The notes under the pieces are model-generated. The model worked only from the letters and a program-made list of their open reading frames with translations. It searched no databases and was not told where the DNA came from. Below are positions 1-11,899 of a stretch of DNA of 64,000 bases, piece by piece; the first letter of the stretch is position 1; the number at the start of each line of letters is the position of its first letter. The stretch is from Dipteronia dyeriana. Its lineage: Eukaryota > Streptophyta > Magnoliopsida > Sapindales > Sapindaceae. A program made the position numbers and the translations under genes. The stretch spans positions 78,524,069-78,588,068 of the forward strand of contig CM065301.1 in the NCBI GenBank assembly GCA_032871835.1, written 5' to 3'.

Positions 1-1154
1 GATAACGAAAACGATCCTGCGTGAAGCCCTTCGTAAACACATTATCCACCCGATGCTTAGTAGGAACATAACGAACATCAATTTCTCCGGATAGAACCTT
101 CTCACAAATAAAATACGTATCAATGTCAATATGTTTCATGCGCTGGTGGATGACCAAATTTTAAGCAAGTGAATTTGCACCAGTGTTTTCACACCAAACC
201 ACAGAACCTCCAGTAACGGGAATATTTTCGGTTTCCTTAGTAGGTTCAGAATATATCTGGTTTGGGTTAGATATAGGCCATTAGAGTTACGAAAAGACTC
301 AAACCCCAGAAAGTAATTCACTGAGCCTAGTGTCTTTAATGCATAGGTCTTGTGTAAAGTGTTGATGACTTGTCGAATTAACATTGGGTTATTTCTTGTA
401 ATTAGGATGTCATCTACATAGACAAGTAAGAAAATGCAACCAACACCTAAAAACCTTATAAAAGAGATGTGCCTGAGGTTAATTTCTTGAATCCCCACGA
501 TAGAAGAGCTTTCCTGAGCTTAGTAAACCAACTCCTAGGCACATGCTTTAGGCCATACAAAGATTTGTTTAACTTGTAAACATGCAGATGATTCTTATTG
601 TCTAAGAAGCTAGCTGATTGTTCCATATAGACAACCTCATTAAGATCACCATTCAAAAAAGTGTTGTTAATGTCGATTTGTTCAATAATCCTGCCATAAG
701 CTACTACAATGGAGAAGATAACTTTGATTATGGAAGCTTTTACGACCGGACTAAAGGTGTTCAAGAAATCAAGGTCAGGCGTTTGATGAAAACCTTTGGC
801 CAGTAATCATGCTTTATACTTGAGAATACTGCCTTTTGGATTATATTTAATCCTAAATACTCACTCACACCCAACCACATTCATGGAACAATGATATGGC
901 ATAAGAGTCCAGGTATGGTTAACATGTAAGTCCTCAATTTCCTCAACCATGGCCTTTTTCCATCTAGGGTCTTAAAGAGCAAGCTTCGCTGTTTTAGGTT
1001 CAATTTCAGTAAGATAATTGTTAATAAAGATTCAAAGACTCTAGGTGTGTAAATGTCAATTTTTGACCTTGTTTGCATCGGGTGAAGTGTTCTATGAGCT
1101 ATTTCAACATTTTGAGAGATTAGTAATAAGGCAACTGATAGTGGTGTTGGTGAG
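1..1154 (-). pseudogene. C1 reverse transcriptase and RNase H (broken)
   Basis: This is the C-terminal half of the Copia polyprotein, which copies element RNA into DNA and removes the RNA strand. Reading right to left, the linker before RT carries HPMQTRSK (around 1090). The RT fingers and palm follow (764-456) with EQIDINNTFLNGDL and YKLNKSLYGLKH, then YVDDILITRNNP (around 420), which holds the catalytic YVDD. The RNase H part at 1-200 has an ENTGANSLA-like and a KHIDIDTYFI-like stretch, typical of Copia. Stops and shifts break it into at least three frames. The 5' part of pol lies across the nested element at 17605 and beyond. Confidence 0.85.
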
Positions 1155-1159
1155 GTAGT
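1155..1159. repeat. Target site duplication of element P (left copy)
   Basis: GTAGT here and at 17605-17609 directly flanks the outer ends of the two P LTRs. A 5-bp duplication is usual for LTR retrotransposon integration and fixes the P boundaries inside C1. Confidence 0.8.
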
Positions 1160-2775
1160 TGATCCTGTCAAAATTGTCATATATTTCAACCCTCAATTCC
1201 ATTTCTTTTTTCTCATTTTCTTGCAATTTTACGTATCTATGGCTCTTTTGTTATGTTTGCAGGCAATTAGGTACATTTTGGAAGAAAGGATTAAAATGTG
1301 ATGATTGTGCGAAAACAGGCCAAATCGAGAAAGAAAAGGCTTCAATGTGCATGTCAGTCGTATGTCCTTAGCCGTGCACAACCAGCGCACAAACCACGTA
1401 AAGAGCAAGACCAAAGAAGTAGACCAGGCATCCATCAGGCCAGTGCGCTGGCCATTACGTGTGTCCCAACTGTGTATAACCCGTGCATCTGCAAAAAACC
1501 AGAGAAATTTTTTTAAGCAACAGGCCACTGCACAGGTCCATACCCCCGCACAACTCTCGCATTCCGCTCGCCAGGCACTCCATATCAATATTTTCATACC
1601 TAAATTTTGAACCCTACTTTTACATCTTGCTCTTATTTTGAAAAGAGACTTCCAGACACTCTCATACACTCTTAGATCATTTCTCACATCTCTAATTACT
1701 AACTTAGATCTAGGAATCATTCCTTACCCAATCTTACCAACCTTCATCCTCATCTACACAAGGCAACTAGGAGATTGTAATCAAGCTTCAAGAAAGGAGT
1801 TTCTCTACATGGGTCTTCTCTATCCTTTATCTCTTAGCTTTTATTTTGTATCTAGCATACGTAGCTAAACCCTATAGTGGGAGTTATGGAATTGAATATG
1901 AATTTGTGGTTTACCATACTTTGAATTGATCAATGTAGTTCCATTCATTGTGCTTAATTATGTTATATCATCTCTAGAATTAAGTAGGAATTCCACTCTT
2001 ATTTCTTGTTGATTGATTGAACTTATTTGAGTAATTGTGCTTCAATTGTAATCTTTGTGAAGTGGGTAGGCATTCCAACTCTCATTCACTTAGCGATTGA
2101 ATTTGATTTTTAAAAGCATTCAATACTCACCTTGGTTTGGGTAGACATTCCAACTCCCAATCCATTGAAAAGGTTTGATAGTGGTGTCTTTGTGAGCCAA
2201 GTAGGCATTCCAACTCTTGGCCCATATTCGATATCGATTTATATTTTTAACCATATACACATTAGGTGTTAAATCAAGCTCACTTCAGTCGGATGGGATA
2301 TGTTGTGAGCATTCAAATCCTTCATATCTCGACTAGGTGAAAGGGGTGGATTGTGAGCATTCCAATCCAAGCCATCCTGGAAACTCAAGCTAGGAAGATT
2401 AGCCCTAAGTGATCAAATTGGTTCTTAAAGAATAGATTGTCCACTATTTGTGTTTGATTGCATTGACTCCCACTCATCAAATTATCTTATCTCTTCACAT
2501 TCTTGCTAATCGTTAGTTTAACTTTTGATGAATTAACATAATTGTAGTTTACGGTGTAGCAATTAACTTTTCAATACCAAACCATTGATATTTACTTTTC
2601 ATGCATTGTTTTAGTTTGATATTAGTTAACTAGTTTTAGCCATTTGATTTCCCTTTCCTTGTGGACGACACCCGACTTGCCATTGCACTAGTTTTATAAA
2701 ATTCTAAGGCATTGTTGTGGTTTTTATAAATATTGTTTTGACGGACGATTTCTAACGACAGAAACGTACTTGTCA
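1160..2775 (+). repeat. 5' LTR of element P
   Basis: The 1616-bp LTR has terminal TG and CA. It aligns from about 1517 to the end with 16356-17604. Positions 1365-1560 are GC-richer, with GTGCAC, CCAGCGCAC and CAGTGCGCTGG motifs. Positions 2060-2370 contain five spaced copies of a GCATTCCAACTC-like motif. It runs straight into the primer site. Confidence 0.8.
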
Positions 2776-2779
2776 AAAA

Positions 2780-2796
2780 TGGCATCGTTGCCGGGA
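2780..2796 (+). other. Primer binding site of P (tRNA-Asp type)
   Basis: TGGCATCGTTGCCGGGA lies 4 bases after the LTR end. It matches, with one or two changes, the tRNA-Asp-type primer site (TGGCGCCGTTGCCGGGGA) common in Athila and related plant Gypsy elements. Confidence 0.75.
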
Positions 2797-4120
2797 AAAG
2801 ACATTAATTAGTTGGCTAATCTTAGTTATCTAGCTAGTTTCTTAGTTATTTTAGTTTTCTTTTCTTTTGTTTCTTTTTACTTCTTTGGTAGTTTTTATTT
2901 TCTTTTGTTTCAGGTTTTATGAATTACTTCAGACAAAACATAGGGCCTAGACACAAGCTTATTGTTGATCCATATAACCAAAATTGAAGGTCTTATATAG
3001 ATTCCTAAGGAGCTATAATGGTGTCAACATCCCTGTGCCGCCTCTCTTATCTTACCAACCAGTGGACACGTCCCTAGAAGATATGGTGAATAATTTTATG
3101 GAATTCAACAATCGAATCGGTGAAGTGCTTTTAGCATCTAGTCAGAGCATTAAGCAAAGAGAAGCACCATAACAAGCCAATGGGATGGATGTTACCCTAT
3201 GAAAAATGGAAAAGCAAATAGAGTGGTTGGCTGTGAATTTTGAAAGAAAGAGAGAGAACACAAAAGCAAGACAAGGATAAAACTCCTAGTTTGGATGATA
3301 ATGTTAAGGTGTTAGAAGTAGCTCAGAATGAGAAGACAACGTTGATTAAGGAAAGAGCTACACCAAATTTAGAGGAGGTATGAAAGATTTAAAGAAGGAA
3401 GAGCAAAGTTTGTGAGTTAGTAAAGGGTTTTGAGCTAGCCTCTTAGATGAAAGAAAATGTGTGAAATAGAATAAAAGAAAAAAAAGTTTTGAAAAGAGAT
3501 GAAGAAATTTTTGATGAGAAAATGCTTGAAGCAACTACAGAATTTGAGCAAGAAAAAAGAACAAGTTAGAAGAGGAGAACAAAAAGCTTCATCGAGAGAT
3601 TGAGCTTCTTAAGGAGGAGAATGAGGGTTTGAAGAAGAAAGTGCAAGAACTCTCCAACCTCAACAAAAAGATTGAGAAGAAAGTTGAGAATGTTACGGAC
3701 AAAAAGAAGGCGATTTCAAAATACCTAGTAGAACTTGTTACACTGTCGGAAGAATTTGAAGAAAAATGTGCAAGAAAACCTAGATGAATGATGATAGTGG
3801 TGGAACAAAAAACAAATGCCTTAAATGTGATCAAGGAACAATTAAACAAGAAAGAAGATGAAATGAAAATCACCAAGGTCAAGGAATGTGACTACATAGT
3901 CCAACTTGACAAAGTGGAGAGGAAAGTGAAGACCCTTCGATGGAGGCAACACCAAAGGCCTCACGACAATGACTATAGAGGGAGTTCTTTTCATCACCCA
4001 TTTACTTGCTTCTTTTGTTCTAAGAAAGGGAATATTAAGGCCCATTTCTATAACTTCAAAGAATTTAAGAAAAGACAAAATAGGTATAGGAAGAACCCAC
4101 CAAAAATTAAGAAAATTTAG

Positions 4121-4137
4121 GTTAGGAAGACCTATTA
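4121..4137. repeat. LINE target site duplication (left copy)
   Basis: GTTAGGAAGACCTATTA here matches 4959-4976 with one extra A. Duplications of 10-20 bp are typical of target-primed reverse transcription. Confidence 0.8.
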
Positions 4138-4958
4138 TTTTTTCTTTTTGATGAAATTGGATTGACCTAAGGGGAAAAATATCACAAGCGATCATATGTT
4201 GAAAAACCCCTAGGCAATATCCGAAAATTTATAAATAAAGAAAAGAGTAACAAAAGTAATAGCAATACATCACAAACCATAGGACGCAACACCAAAATAA
4301 CCATAGGCACGTAAGCCACACAGAAGCCACACAAGAATAAAAAAGCTACAAAAACCTAAACGACTCTCTACCCATACAATCATAACCAACTAATGAAGAA
4401 CAAAATGAATGAATGGAAGACCATCAGGAATCAGAAGATAGACCCAAAATGTGCTTAGCTGCCACTTGATTACCTTCCTTAAATATGTGAGAAACCCGAA
4501 ACTCCATATGCGAGATCTGATGAAGGCAACACTGCCAAGCTTGACATGCTAGGTAACCTGATCAGACCTAACCGAAAGAAGCTGCACAACATAAGAAGAA
4601 TCACTCTCGAACCAGATCCTATGCCAACCCAAATTCTAAGCATAATTGATGGCTAAAGAAGCTGTAAAAAGTTTAGCCTCAAAAGCAAAAACCTGACCAA
4701 GGGGGACCATGAAACAGGCCTTAACAAAAGATTTGCAAGTTCGAAAAACACCACCATAACCTCCCACACCTGGCGAACCCAAGGCTGTAACATATATGTT
4801 AACCTTGATCCATCCTGGAGCCGGAGGTGACCAAACCACACTCGTAATCACCGGAGCCTTATAGGGATGACCACATAGACCAAACCGGTGAAGAATCAAC
4901 AGATCATCAACATAGTTATGCATACAGTCGATCCCCAAATGGTTCACATCATAATACG
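4138..4958 (-). mobile_element. 5'-truncated LINE (L1-type) with RNase H domain
   Basis: The insertion is flanked by 17-18 bp duplications. On the minus strand it ends at the left in an A-rich tail (T-rich at 4137-4149 on the plus strand), the mark of LINE retrotransposition. The coding end of ORF2 spans about 4440-4860. It has WSPPAPGWIKVN followed by a GSPGVGGYGGVFR stretch, the start of the plant LINE RNase H domain, then FAFEAKL and, past a stop, a WHRIWFESDSSYVVQLL stretch. The usual first catalytic position (VNTDGA in relatives) reads VNIYVTA here, so the first Asp is lost. All upstream RT and endonuclease are missing, consistent with 5' truncation at insertion. Confidence 0.82.
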
Positions 4959-5100
4959 GTTAGGAAAGACCTATTAGATAAAGTGAAAACCAAGGAAAAG
5001 GATAAAATGAAAAAGCTCTCTAAATTTATTTGGATTGAATAAATGAGAGAGTTTCCTAACTTGGTTAAACCACCATTGGCATCCCATTGAACATATTTTT

Positions 5101-6668
5101 GATGCAATCTCTTTATGTTTATTTTATGTTTCATATTTGTTTTTGTTATTTTTTTTTTATTAGTTTGCCTCTTAGTGTCTTTGTTAGTTTAGCTTAATAA
5201 CTCTCGGTGGAGGATAAATGCTTTTAAGAGTTGTGAAGAGTGACTTTTCTTGCGAGATATTTGATTTAAGATATATATTTATGTGGTTGTTAACCCTTTT
5301 TGGCTAGAATTTAAGCTTTAAGGATAGGTTCTTTACCTCTTGGAATTGACACACCGATAACTTGCAAGTTTTGGAGGGACGAGCAAGCCAAAAATGCTCA
5401 ACCTAATGATGTTTGAGAAGCAACCACCTCAGTTTCATCTCTTTATCTCAAACTCTATCTCTTTATTTGTGTTTATAGAAAATTTGGAATACATGTGAAT
5501 GTGAATATGCATATTGAACAATTTTTCAGGAGGCACATGCTGATAATGTTCATAGATGGAAATGATTATGAATGATGATACAATTTTTGGTTTCCAAGAT
5601 TTTGCATTAATTGATTATTTCATTCTTGATTTGATGAGTCGAAGGCTCTTTATGATATTGCATGAAAATGAACAGGTGCTTAAATTGCATATATTGACCC
5701 ATTCGGTTTGAGGGTGGTACATATACATATACCTTGTACATGTTTTGAGCTTACAGTGCAATTTGATTTGGGGGTCGTCACGTCCCTATTCCGTCAATTT
5801 TGTGAAATGCTTGATGATGGTTTGTGTTTGAATGTCAATATTGCACTTAATTGCCTTATTTTATGGTGAGCCTAATTTTGAGTCTTCTTATTTTTGTTAG
5901 GCATTGATTGTGCACGATTAGTGCCTAGGTTGCTTGTTTTGAGTCGAGTTAGGTGTGTGCCACCAGGTCGGACTCTCTAGTCTTCAACATTAAGAACAAT
6001 GTTGGGCTTTGGTTTGGGGGTGTAGACGCTTTGTTGAGTCGTCTTTTTGAGTCTTTAAGTCTTTTTGGGTAAATTTTTCTAAAATTTGATGCTTTGCCAA
6101 AATTTTTGAGCTTAATTTAGCTTGGTGAGATACATTGAGCATAGTGTTTACATTTTTGTGTATGCTTAGTGTGCTTGTTCATAACTCTTAGTCACTTTAG
6201 GGGTCTCACTTGCACTTCATGGGTTAGTCCCATCTTTTAGTGTCTAAGTCGAGGAGACTTGGTGCTCAGATGCCTTGTTCTAATAGTGCAGATACCCTCG
6301 TGAGATCACAAACATAAGCCACAAGCGTATATATTTGAGGGGAATGTTTTCTTTCAAATCTTAAACACTATTCAAACACCATGCATAAGTCTTATTACAT
6401 CAACAATCATCATTTGTCATAGAACATGCATCATATTTATGGATTGCTTGATTGAAACTTTTATTCCTTTTATAGATAGAATCTTTGAAGTGATTTTAGA
6501 CAATATGTGTGCATTTAACTACTTAAATTAGTCTAAAAACATTCTCAATCCCTTATGTGTGCTTCAAAGCCAATTTTGCGATCAAATACTTACCTTTCAT
6601 TTGGAACCACATTTAACCAGATAGCCATAAACCAAGCAAAAACCAACCCTTAAATTGCCAATCATGTT
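5101..6668 (+). other. Non-coding 3' region of an Athila-like element
   Basis: There is no reading frame worth calling. The stretch holds GGTTTGGGGGTGT near 6012-6024, a polypurine-like signal typical of the area upstream of Athila 3' LTRs. A 25-base stretch at about 6350 recurs in element M (minus strand, near 10550). Parts of 6430-6660 align loosely with 51960-52170, the equivalent region of the Athila-like element on the right. It is probably the tail of P, or of an Athila-like element fused with it. Confidence 0.45.
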
Positions 6669-6691
6669 GGGGGGGGGGGGGGGGGGGGGGG
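6669..6691 (+). repeat. Poly-G run of 23 bases
   Basis: An uninterrupted G tract. It lies at the left edge of the segment that interrupts the Athila-like tail. See also 52483-52513. Confidence 0.9.
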
Positions 6692-8867
6692 TGTGGTTGA
6701 AAGGTATGAGCTCTGTTAGGTTTTAGATTTGTCTTGCCTTGATTCCATAACAAAATGATCTTTATTTTTATTTATTAGTTGCTTATATTGTTCATGATTA
6801 GATCGGGCTTCAAAGAAGGAAAGAGACTTCATATGCAAAGTTCGTCTTCAAGAGGATATGTGTTTACTTGGATGTAAGGTATCAAGATTCTTCCTCCTCT
6901 TGCAAGGCATAAACGCACACACACATACACACAATTCATACATATATGTCCCTGCATCGTTGTGCCCCATTTATAACACATTCACATACTTGAATTTGAA
7001 TGCTCATGCATTGGTATGAAAGTAACATGTTTTGGAAAATGTATGATTGGAGACTATCTATATGTAGTTTGTATTCTTGTGTGAAATATGTTTGTATGTC
7101 TATATGTTTGTATAACATGGATATTGAAATTGGTTTTAGTATTAAATCATTCTTAATTGAGTTTTGGTCATTTCAGTTACTCATACTATTGATTTCGAGT
7201 TCTAAGTCAAAAGTTATGAAACTTTCTAGTCATGTTGTATACATTGTCTTCATCTTCATGTATCAAGTTGAATTCTTATTTTATGGGTTGAGTTTCATAT
7301 ACTTCCATGTTCACGAGGGATTCTAGGTTTTTAATCTTCAAACGGATTCAAATTTAGAGTTCGGAGGCCAAAGAACGGTCGAAGAACTTGATAGGAGCGC
7401 AAGGGAGGAGCACCATGGCCAAAGGCCACATTTGGTGCATCCCCGAGATGGCGCATGGCCATCTCGGCCCTAGAGCCTTGCTTCCCCAAGATACCCATGT
7501 GCTATCTTAGGAAGGCTTTAAGGCATGATGGTGTTTTGGTCATTCAGTTGATTTTCTTTAAAAACACATTCCTTCCCTCTCATTAATTACAAGTTGAAGA
7601 TTTGAAGAACAAGAGCATAAATTTTCTTTCAACTTTTTGATTTTTATTTTTGTGATAACTTCTTCAATTCTATTCCGAATCACTTGATTCAAAAAATAAT
7701 TTCGATTGTATTGAAGATCTCTACAAACCCCAAGCCTTTTTAGAACCAAAGGATGTCTTGATTGTTTTGCAGTGATCAAATCTTAAGTTCGAGATTTCAT
7801 CCGTAGTTGGTAAAATAATCTTCTTCTTAGTTTCTTCTTTGATCTTCTTATTGATTGATGTTATTTGATTAAAAAGCTTGAATAGGATGATTTTGATTTC
7901 ATTTTATGGTTTGGTCATTTGATTTTCAAGTTTAGCTAGGTTTGTGATAAATTGAACGATTTATGCTCAACTTGGTAAACTTGAATTTGTTTCTAGAAAT
8001 CTTTTGTTCTTATGCTTGATTGACTATTTCTAGATTTAATTTCATTCTCTAAGAACTAGGTCTATATCAATTGGTGTATTCATTTCATTGATTTGGTTCT
8101 TAGTTGATAACATGCTTAGGTTGTCTAGATGTTTTGATGATTGATTTTGAAAGTATTATCTAGCTATCTTGTTACATGTTCATAGATTTTGTTTGATCAA
8201 CATTGTCTATTTGTTTGTGATTACATCATTTACATTTCACCTAGATCATTGCCTTGTGAAGAGGTTGGAAGTCTCTTTCCTTTGAGTGATTATTTGGATT
8301 GAGCATTGTAAGTCACATTCCTTAGAGTGATTCTTTGGTTTGTGCATTGGAAGTCACATGTCTTAGAGTGATTCTTTGACTTGTGCATTGGAAGTCTCAT
8401 TTGGAGAGTGAATCTTCAAGTTGAGCAAGTCTTAGCTAGAGGTGTGAAGCCTTGGATAGCTAAGCAAGAAAGTATTGACTATAGGTGTGAAGCCTTGGAT
8501 AGTTGAGCAAAGTGGCAAGTAATTCACTAGGTTCAAGGGTAGAGTAAGAGTGATAGCTTGGATAGCATGTGTTGATTGCTTGAGTGTGTAACTCTTATTT
8601 GAAATAGTGGATTTGCTTTTACCGGTGGTTGTGGAATCAACCCGTGGATGTTTTCTCTTATGAGGTTTTACCACCTAAATATCCTTGTGTTGATTTTTGC
8701 ATTTTACTTTCCTTGAATTGTGTTGATTCATTTATTGTTTAATTGAATCACATTCACATGATTGAATCAATTTACTTCTTAAAGGCTCTAATCTTGCTTT
8801 ACTTGTTTGTGTTGTTTAAAGAGGATTAAAATTTGAGCATATATCTATTCACCCCTAGGTATATTTA
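6692..8867 (+). repeat. LTR-like insertion, family not assigned
   Basis: The tail sequence left of 6668 and right of about 8868 continues in the same order as one stretch at 51960-52300, so 6692-8867 is probably an insertion. It looks like an LTR. There is a GC-richer block with CCATGGCC and GAGATGGCGCATGG motifs (7400-7480), a reiterated GAAGTCACATTCCTTAGAG-like unit (8260-8400), and a twice-repeated GTGTGAAGCCTTGGATAG (8440-8505). The end, CTATTCACCCCTAGG, resembles plant LTR ends. No gene is recognised. Exact ends and duplication are not clear. Confidence 0.35.
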
Positions 8868-9240
8868 CACTATAAAGATTAAGAGAATTTCAAGCTCTAA
8901 TGTGAAATAGCATGTATGTAGACAACAATGTAATTGTGCATGAAATGGCTTAAAAATGTAAAAGTCCCCAAAATTGTACTTAAGAGCCAATGTGTAAAAT
9001 GATATATGAGATTGTGCAAAGAAAAACAAAGAAGATAAAAATGAAGCAAAAAGAAAGAAAAAGGCAAAAAAAAAGAAAAAAAAAAGAGAAGAAAGAGCCT
9101 TGTGAAATTAATGTTAAGTACTCACAATGAAGAGTACAATTGTGAAGCATAAATGTGTGTATGTAAGGAAATGCCTAGTTGCTAAAAGAAATAGGATAAT
9201 TTTGAGTTCAAAGATCACCAATCATGTCTAAACATACTCA
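8868..9240 (+). other. Athila-like tail segment
   Basis: This is non-coding DNA with an A-rich block (AAAAAGAAAAAAAAAAGAGAAG near 9067-9095) followed by ACTCACAATGAAGAGTACAA. The same order occurs at 52190-52440. It stops at about 9240 where the stub of the M 3' LTR begins. Confidence 0.5.
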
Positions 9241-9261
9241 CACACCCCATACAAAGCTCTA

Positions 9262-9374
9262 TTACACTAAATTGAGCCATTAAAATCATGGTTTTCACAA
9301 AAATTGAACGAAAAGATCAAGAAAGGGGGCTACACAAAGGATAAAAATCGGTATTATCACACCCCCCAAACTTA
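9262..9374 (-). repeat. Stub of the M 3' LTR and its polypurine tract
   Basis: Positions 9262-9359 align with 16258-16355, the first bases of the M LTR (TGATAAT start on the minus strand). The plus-strand bases 9360-9374 read CACCCCCCAAACTTA, which is TAAGTTTGGGGGGTG on the minus strand, a typical plant Gypsy polypurine tract directly before the LTR. The rest of the LTR is replaced by plus-oriented tail DNA. Confidence 0.7.
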
Positions 9375-11870
9375 TATTTTACTCGTCCAGATCAAATCGA
9401 GAGAAAAAAAAACCAAAATTAACCAAAACAAGATAAACTACAAATAACAAAAATTTCTGTTAATCAATATGAAAATGAGAGATGCGATGTTGGGTGTACA
9501 AAGTGTGGGGATTAGAAAATATTGCTAAGGTTACTGAGAACTAGCAAGAATTTCAAAATCCAAGATGAGACAACAAGAGAGTTTTCAATTCCACAATTTT
9601 AGTGATCAAAGCTTCAAAAGCATCGAACACAAGAGTCGAAAGATAACATTTCACTTTGACTATAAACCTTTCAGCTCTCTCTCATTTTATCACATAGAAC
9701 CTAAGCTCACTCAACTAACGCATGCGGATGGAATTTAGGCACAATAATTTTTTCAAAATACAGGCATGCGATAAGTTTGAAAAACCGCTAGAGTTTTGCA
9801 ATTGGACCACAAGATCGGAACCAAACATTAAGAATAGAGCTAACACCAAAAAAAATACCTTGTAAGCTAACTAAAATTCCTCCTGAAGATCAATTAGAAC
9901 TTCTTTAAAGATCAAGTGAGGGTAATGGTAAGGGTAGTGGATAGGCTAGGTGGTTACAGTGTTTTAAGTTGGCAAACGACTATGTTAATGAGTTTTATTT
10001 AGCACGCTAATCCCATTAAGGTTGAGTGTTTAGGCACGGACTTCATTCGGGCAATTTTATACAAAACAAAACATAGTTCTTCTTCTCTTCTTTTTCCTTT
10101 TCCAAAATTGTTTTTAGAGAAATTCAAGAGGATCCTTACACCACTTACAAAAATTTTCCTAAATACAAACTACTTGCAATTTCAATTCTATAAGCTACAT
10201 TTCTCAACGCTCTTTAACCATAGTTGCAGCTGAGGGTTGGTTTAGTAATTGGGTAATATGGGCTGATATGTATTTGAAGGATGTGAGGGTGTAGTGATTA
10301 GGTTAAGGTGTGTGCTGTCATTTATGGGGCAATAAGGCATATACACACAAGGTCAAGGGATTGTGTATGTGCTATTTAAAAGTGACTAGCATGCATTGTC
10401 TACATCATCCCTAAAGGCACAGATTAAAGGAAGCAAACAAGGCGGAACTAAGGTGAAGCCGTCAATTGATTGTTCTTTAAAGCTTAATGCAAGGAGTGAG
10501 GTCATTTTTTCAAAACTTTCTGCTTAAAACAATTTACATGAAGAGTGTTTAAGATTTGAAAGAAATTTCACACTAAAAAAGGATGCAATTTAGGCTTTGG
10601 CCTCACACAAGTCGTCTCCACTAATGGTCTAGACATCGTAAGCACGATACCCCATTCGCTAAGGCACCAACAAGTCTGGTGAGATGTATGCAATCAATAT
10701 GGTGTAGCTTTGACTAATGTTACCTAGCTCAGACTCAATGAAACAAAGCATTCAACAAAATGCCTCCCACTATACAGCCCAAAACATCTCAACAATTTTT
10801 GAAAATTTTGAAAATTTTGCTCAAAAAAAGAAAATAAAAGAATGGTCGTACCTCCACACTTATGCTAAACTTTATCCTTAAAGTTACATATGACAGAGAA
10901 AAAACAGGACAGAGTTTGTTTTGAAATAGGGAGTACTACCATATGTAACCTGCATGAAATAAAAATATATAAATTCAAAAAAAAAAAACAAATTGCAAGA
11001 TACTAATCCAAACAAAATTGAACTTCTAGGTACAATACAACATCACACTCTTAGACTAAACACAAAATATAAAGCCAAGTTATGGGGAATATAACTATCC
11101 AAAAGATTACAAAATAAACCAAAGTTCAAAGTTCAAAAGTAATAAAAAAAATACATCCAACCTAAGGTACGGAAACTAAAATGCACATGCAAAATGAGTG
11201 ACTAGCTAGATTGTGGTGACTACATGGATCCCGAAATCTTTCCTTTCTACTTCATATCTCTAGCAATTGCCTCTACTTTAGTAGCCAACCTCCCAGCCTT
11301 CTTCCGGGCCTCTCTTTCAATAGCTGCTATCTCAGAAATAGAAGGCCCAAGCACTGGCCTAGACGGCCTCCACAAGGGCTAAAATCCAAACTTCTGTCTA
11401 GTCGTGGCCATACCGGAGTCCAACCGATCCATCCTATTATGTATCCCCCTATACTCATTGATCTATAGCTCTCTAAACTGTCTCAGCTAATCTCTGAAGT
11501 CACCTAGATACGCATCATTATAATCCTTTCTGTCCTCCACCGCCTTGTCGATGGCATCCAAAATCTGCCTCAAAGGAGGTAGAGTTGAACCTTCCTCCTC
11601 AGTAACACCAGCATCCCAATCCATCTCCTCTTGAATCATGGGAGAGCTGGCCTTATTTTTCTTCTAATTGGGAGCATTGGTTCCAACGGTATCAGTAGTA
11701 GGCATCGATTGCTTACTCTTGGTTGCAACAATTTTCTCCCACGAGAACCTCCCTAAGTCTAAGGCCAAAAAGTCATCTTCCAGACCATCTAAATCTACCC
11801 CCCATATTTCTGTAAAACTGTGTGATCATATAGAGAAAGATCAATGGGTCACTCGAACCTAGACTGTTGC
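9375..11870 (-). other. 3' region of M with remnant downstream ORF
   Basis: This is mostly AT-rich and non-coding. A fragment at about 11200-11650 reads on the minus strand as LPPLRQILDAIDKAVEDRKD, then a DAYLGDF and an INEYRGIHNRMDRLDSG stretch, then an EREARKKAGRLATKVEAI helix. This lies where Athila elements often carry an extra ORF after pol. I do not recognise the product; stops interrupt it. A second GTTTAG-rich segment near 10850 corresponds to the polypurine-like signal at 6012 in the plus-strand tail. Confidence 0.4.
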
Positions 11871-11899
11871 CAGTAAGGAACAACTCACTTTTTACAATC

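Larger units (their letters stand above)
2920..5100 (+). pseudogene. Gag-like coiled-coil region of P, interrupted by a LINE
   Basis: This is decayed coding DNA after the primer site. An early part (about 2984-3240) has SLEDMVNNFMEFNNRIGE and, further on, KMEKQIEWLAVNF, resembling the tail of plant Gypsy gag (usually a QNLE.Q..QLA stretch). From about 3540 to 3960 the frames encode a Lys/Glu-rich coiled coil (LLKEENEGLKKKVQELSNLN and similar). A zinc-knuckle-like CFFCSKKGNIKAHFYNF follows (about 4010-4060); it keeps C-x2-C and a His but has Phe where the last Cys is expected. The LINE at 4138-4958 splits the region, which resumes at 4977 with Lys-rich codons. It has many stops. The coiled coil plus knuckle also resembles SIRE-type Copia gag, so the lineage is uncertain. 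Confidence 0.45.

Noticed and set aside
1229..1720. Minus-strand open frame of 163 codons
   Set aside because: It lies wholly inside the P 5' LTR, crosses the GC-rich block, has no domain similarity I recognise and is not kept in the 3' LTR copy.
7000..7326. Plus-strand hydrophobic frame of 108 codons that could be a small membrane protein
   Set aside because: It is AT-rich, low in complexity, lies inside an apparent LTR-like insertion and has no homology I recognise. Hydrophobic frames are common in T-rich DNA.
8253..8510. Spaced near-identical units that suggested a CRISPR array
   Set aside because: The units vary, their spacers are also similar, and the context is plant LTR-like DNA. It is a degenerate tandem repeat.
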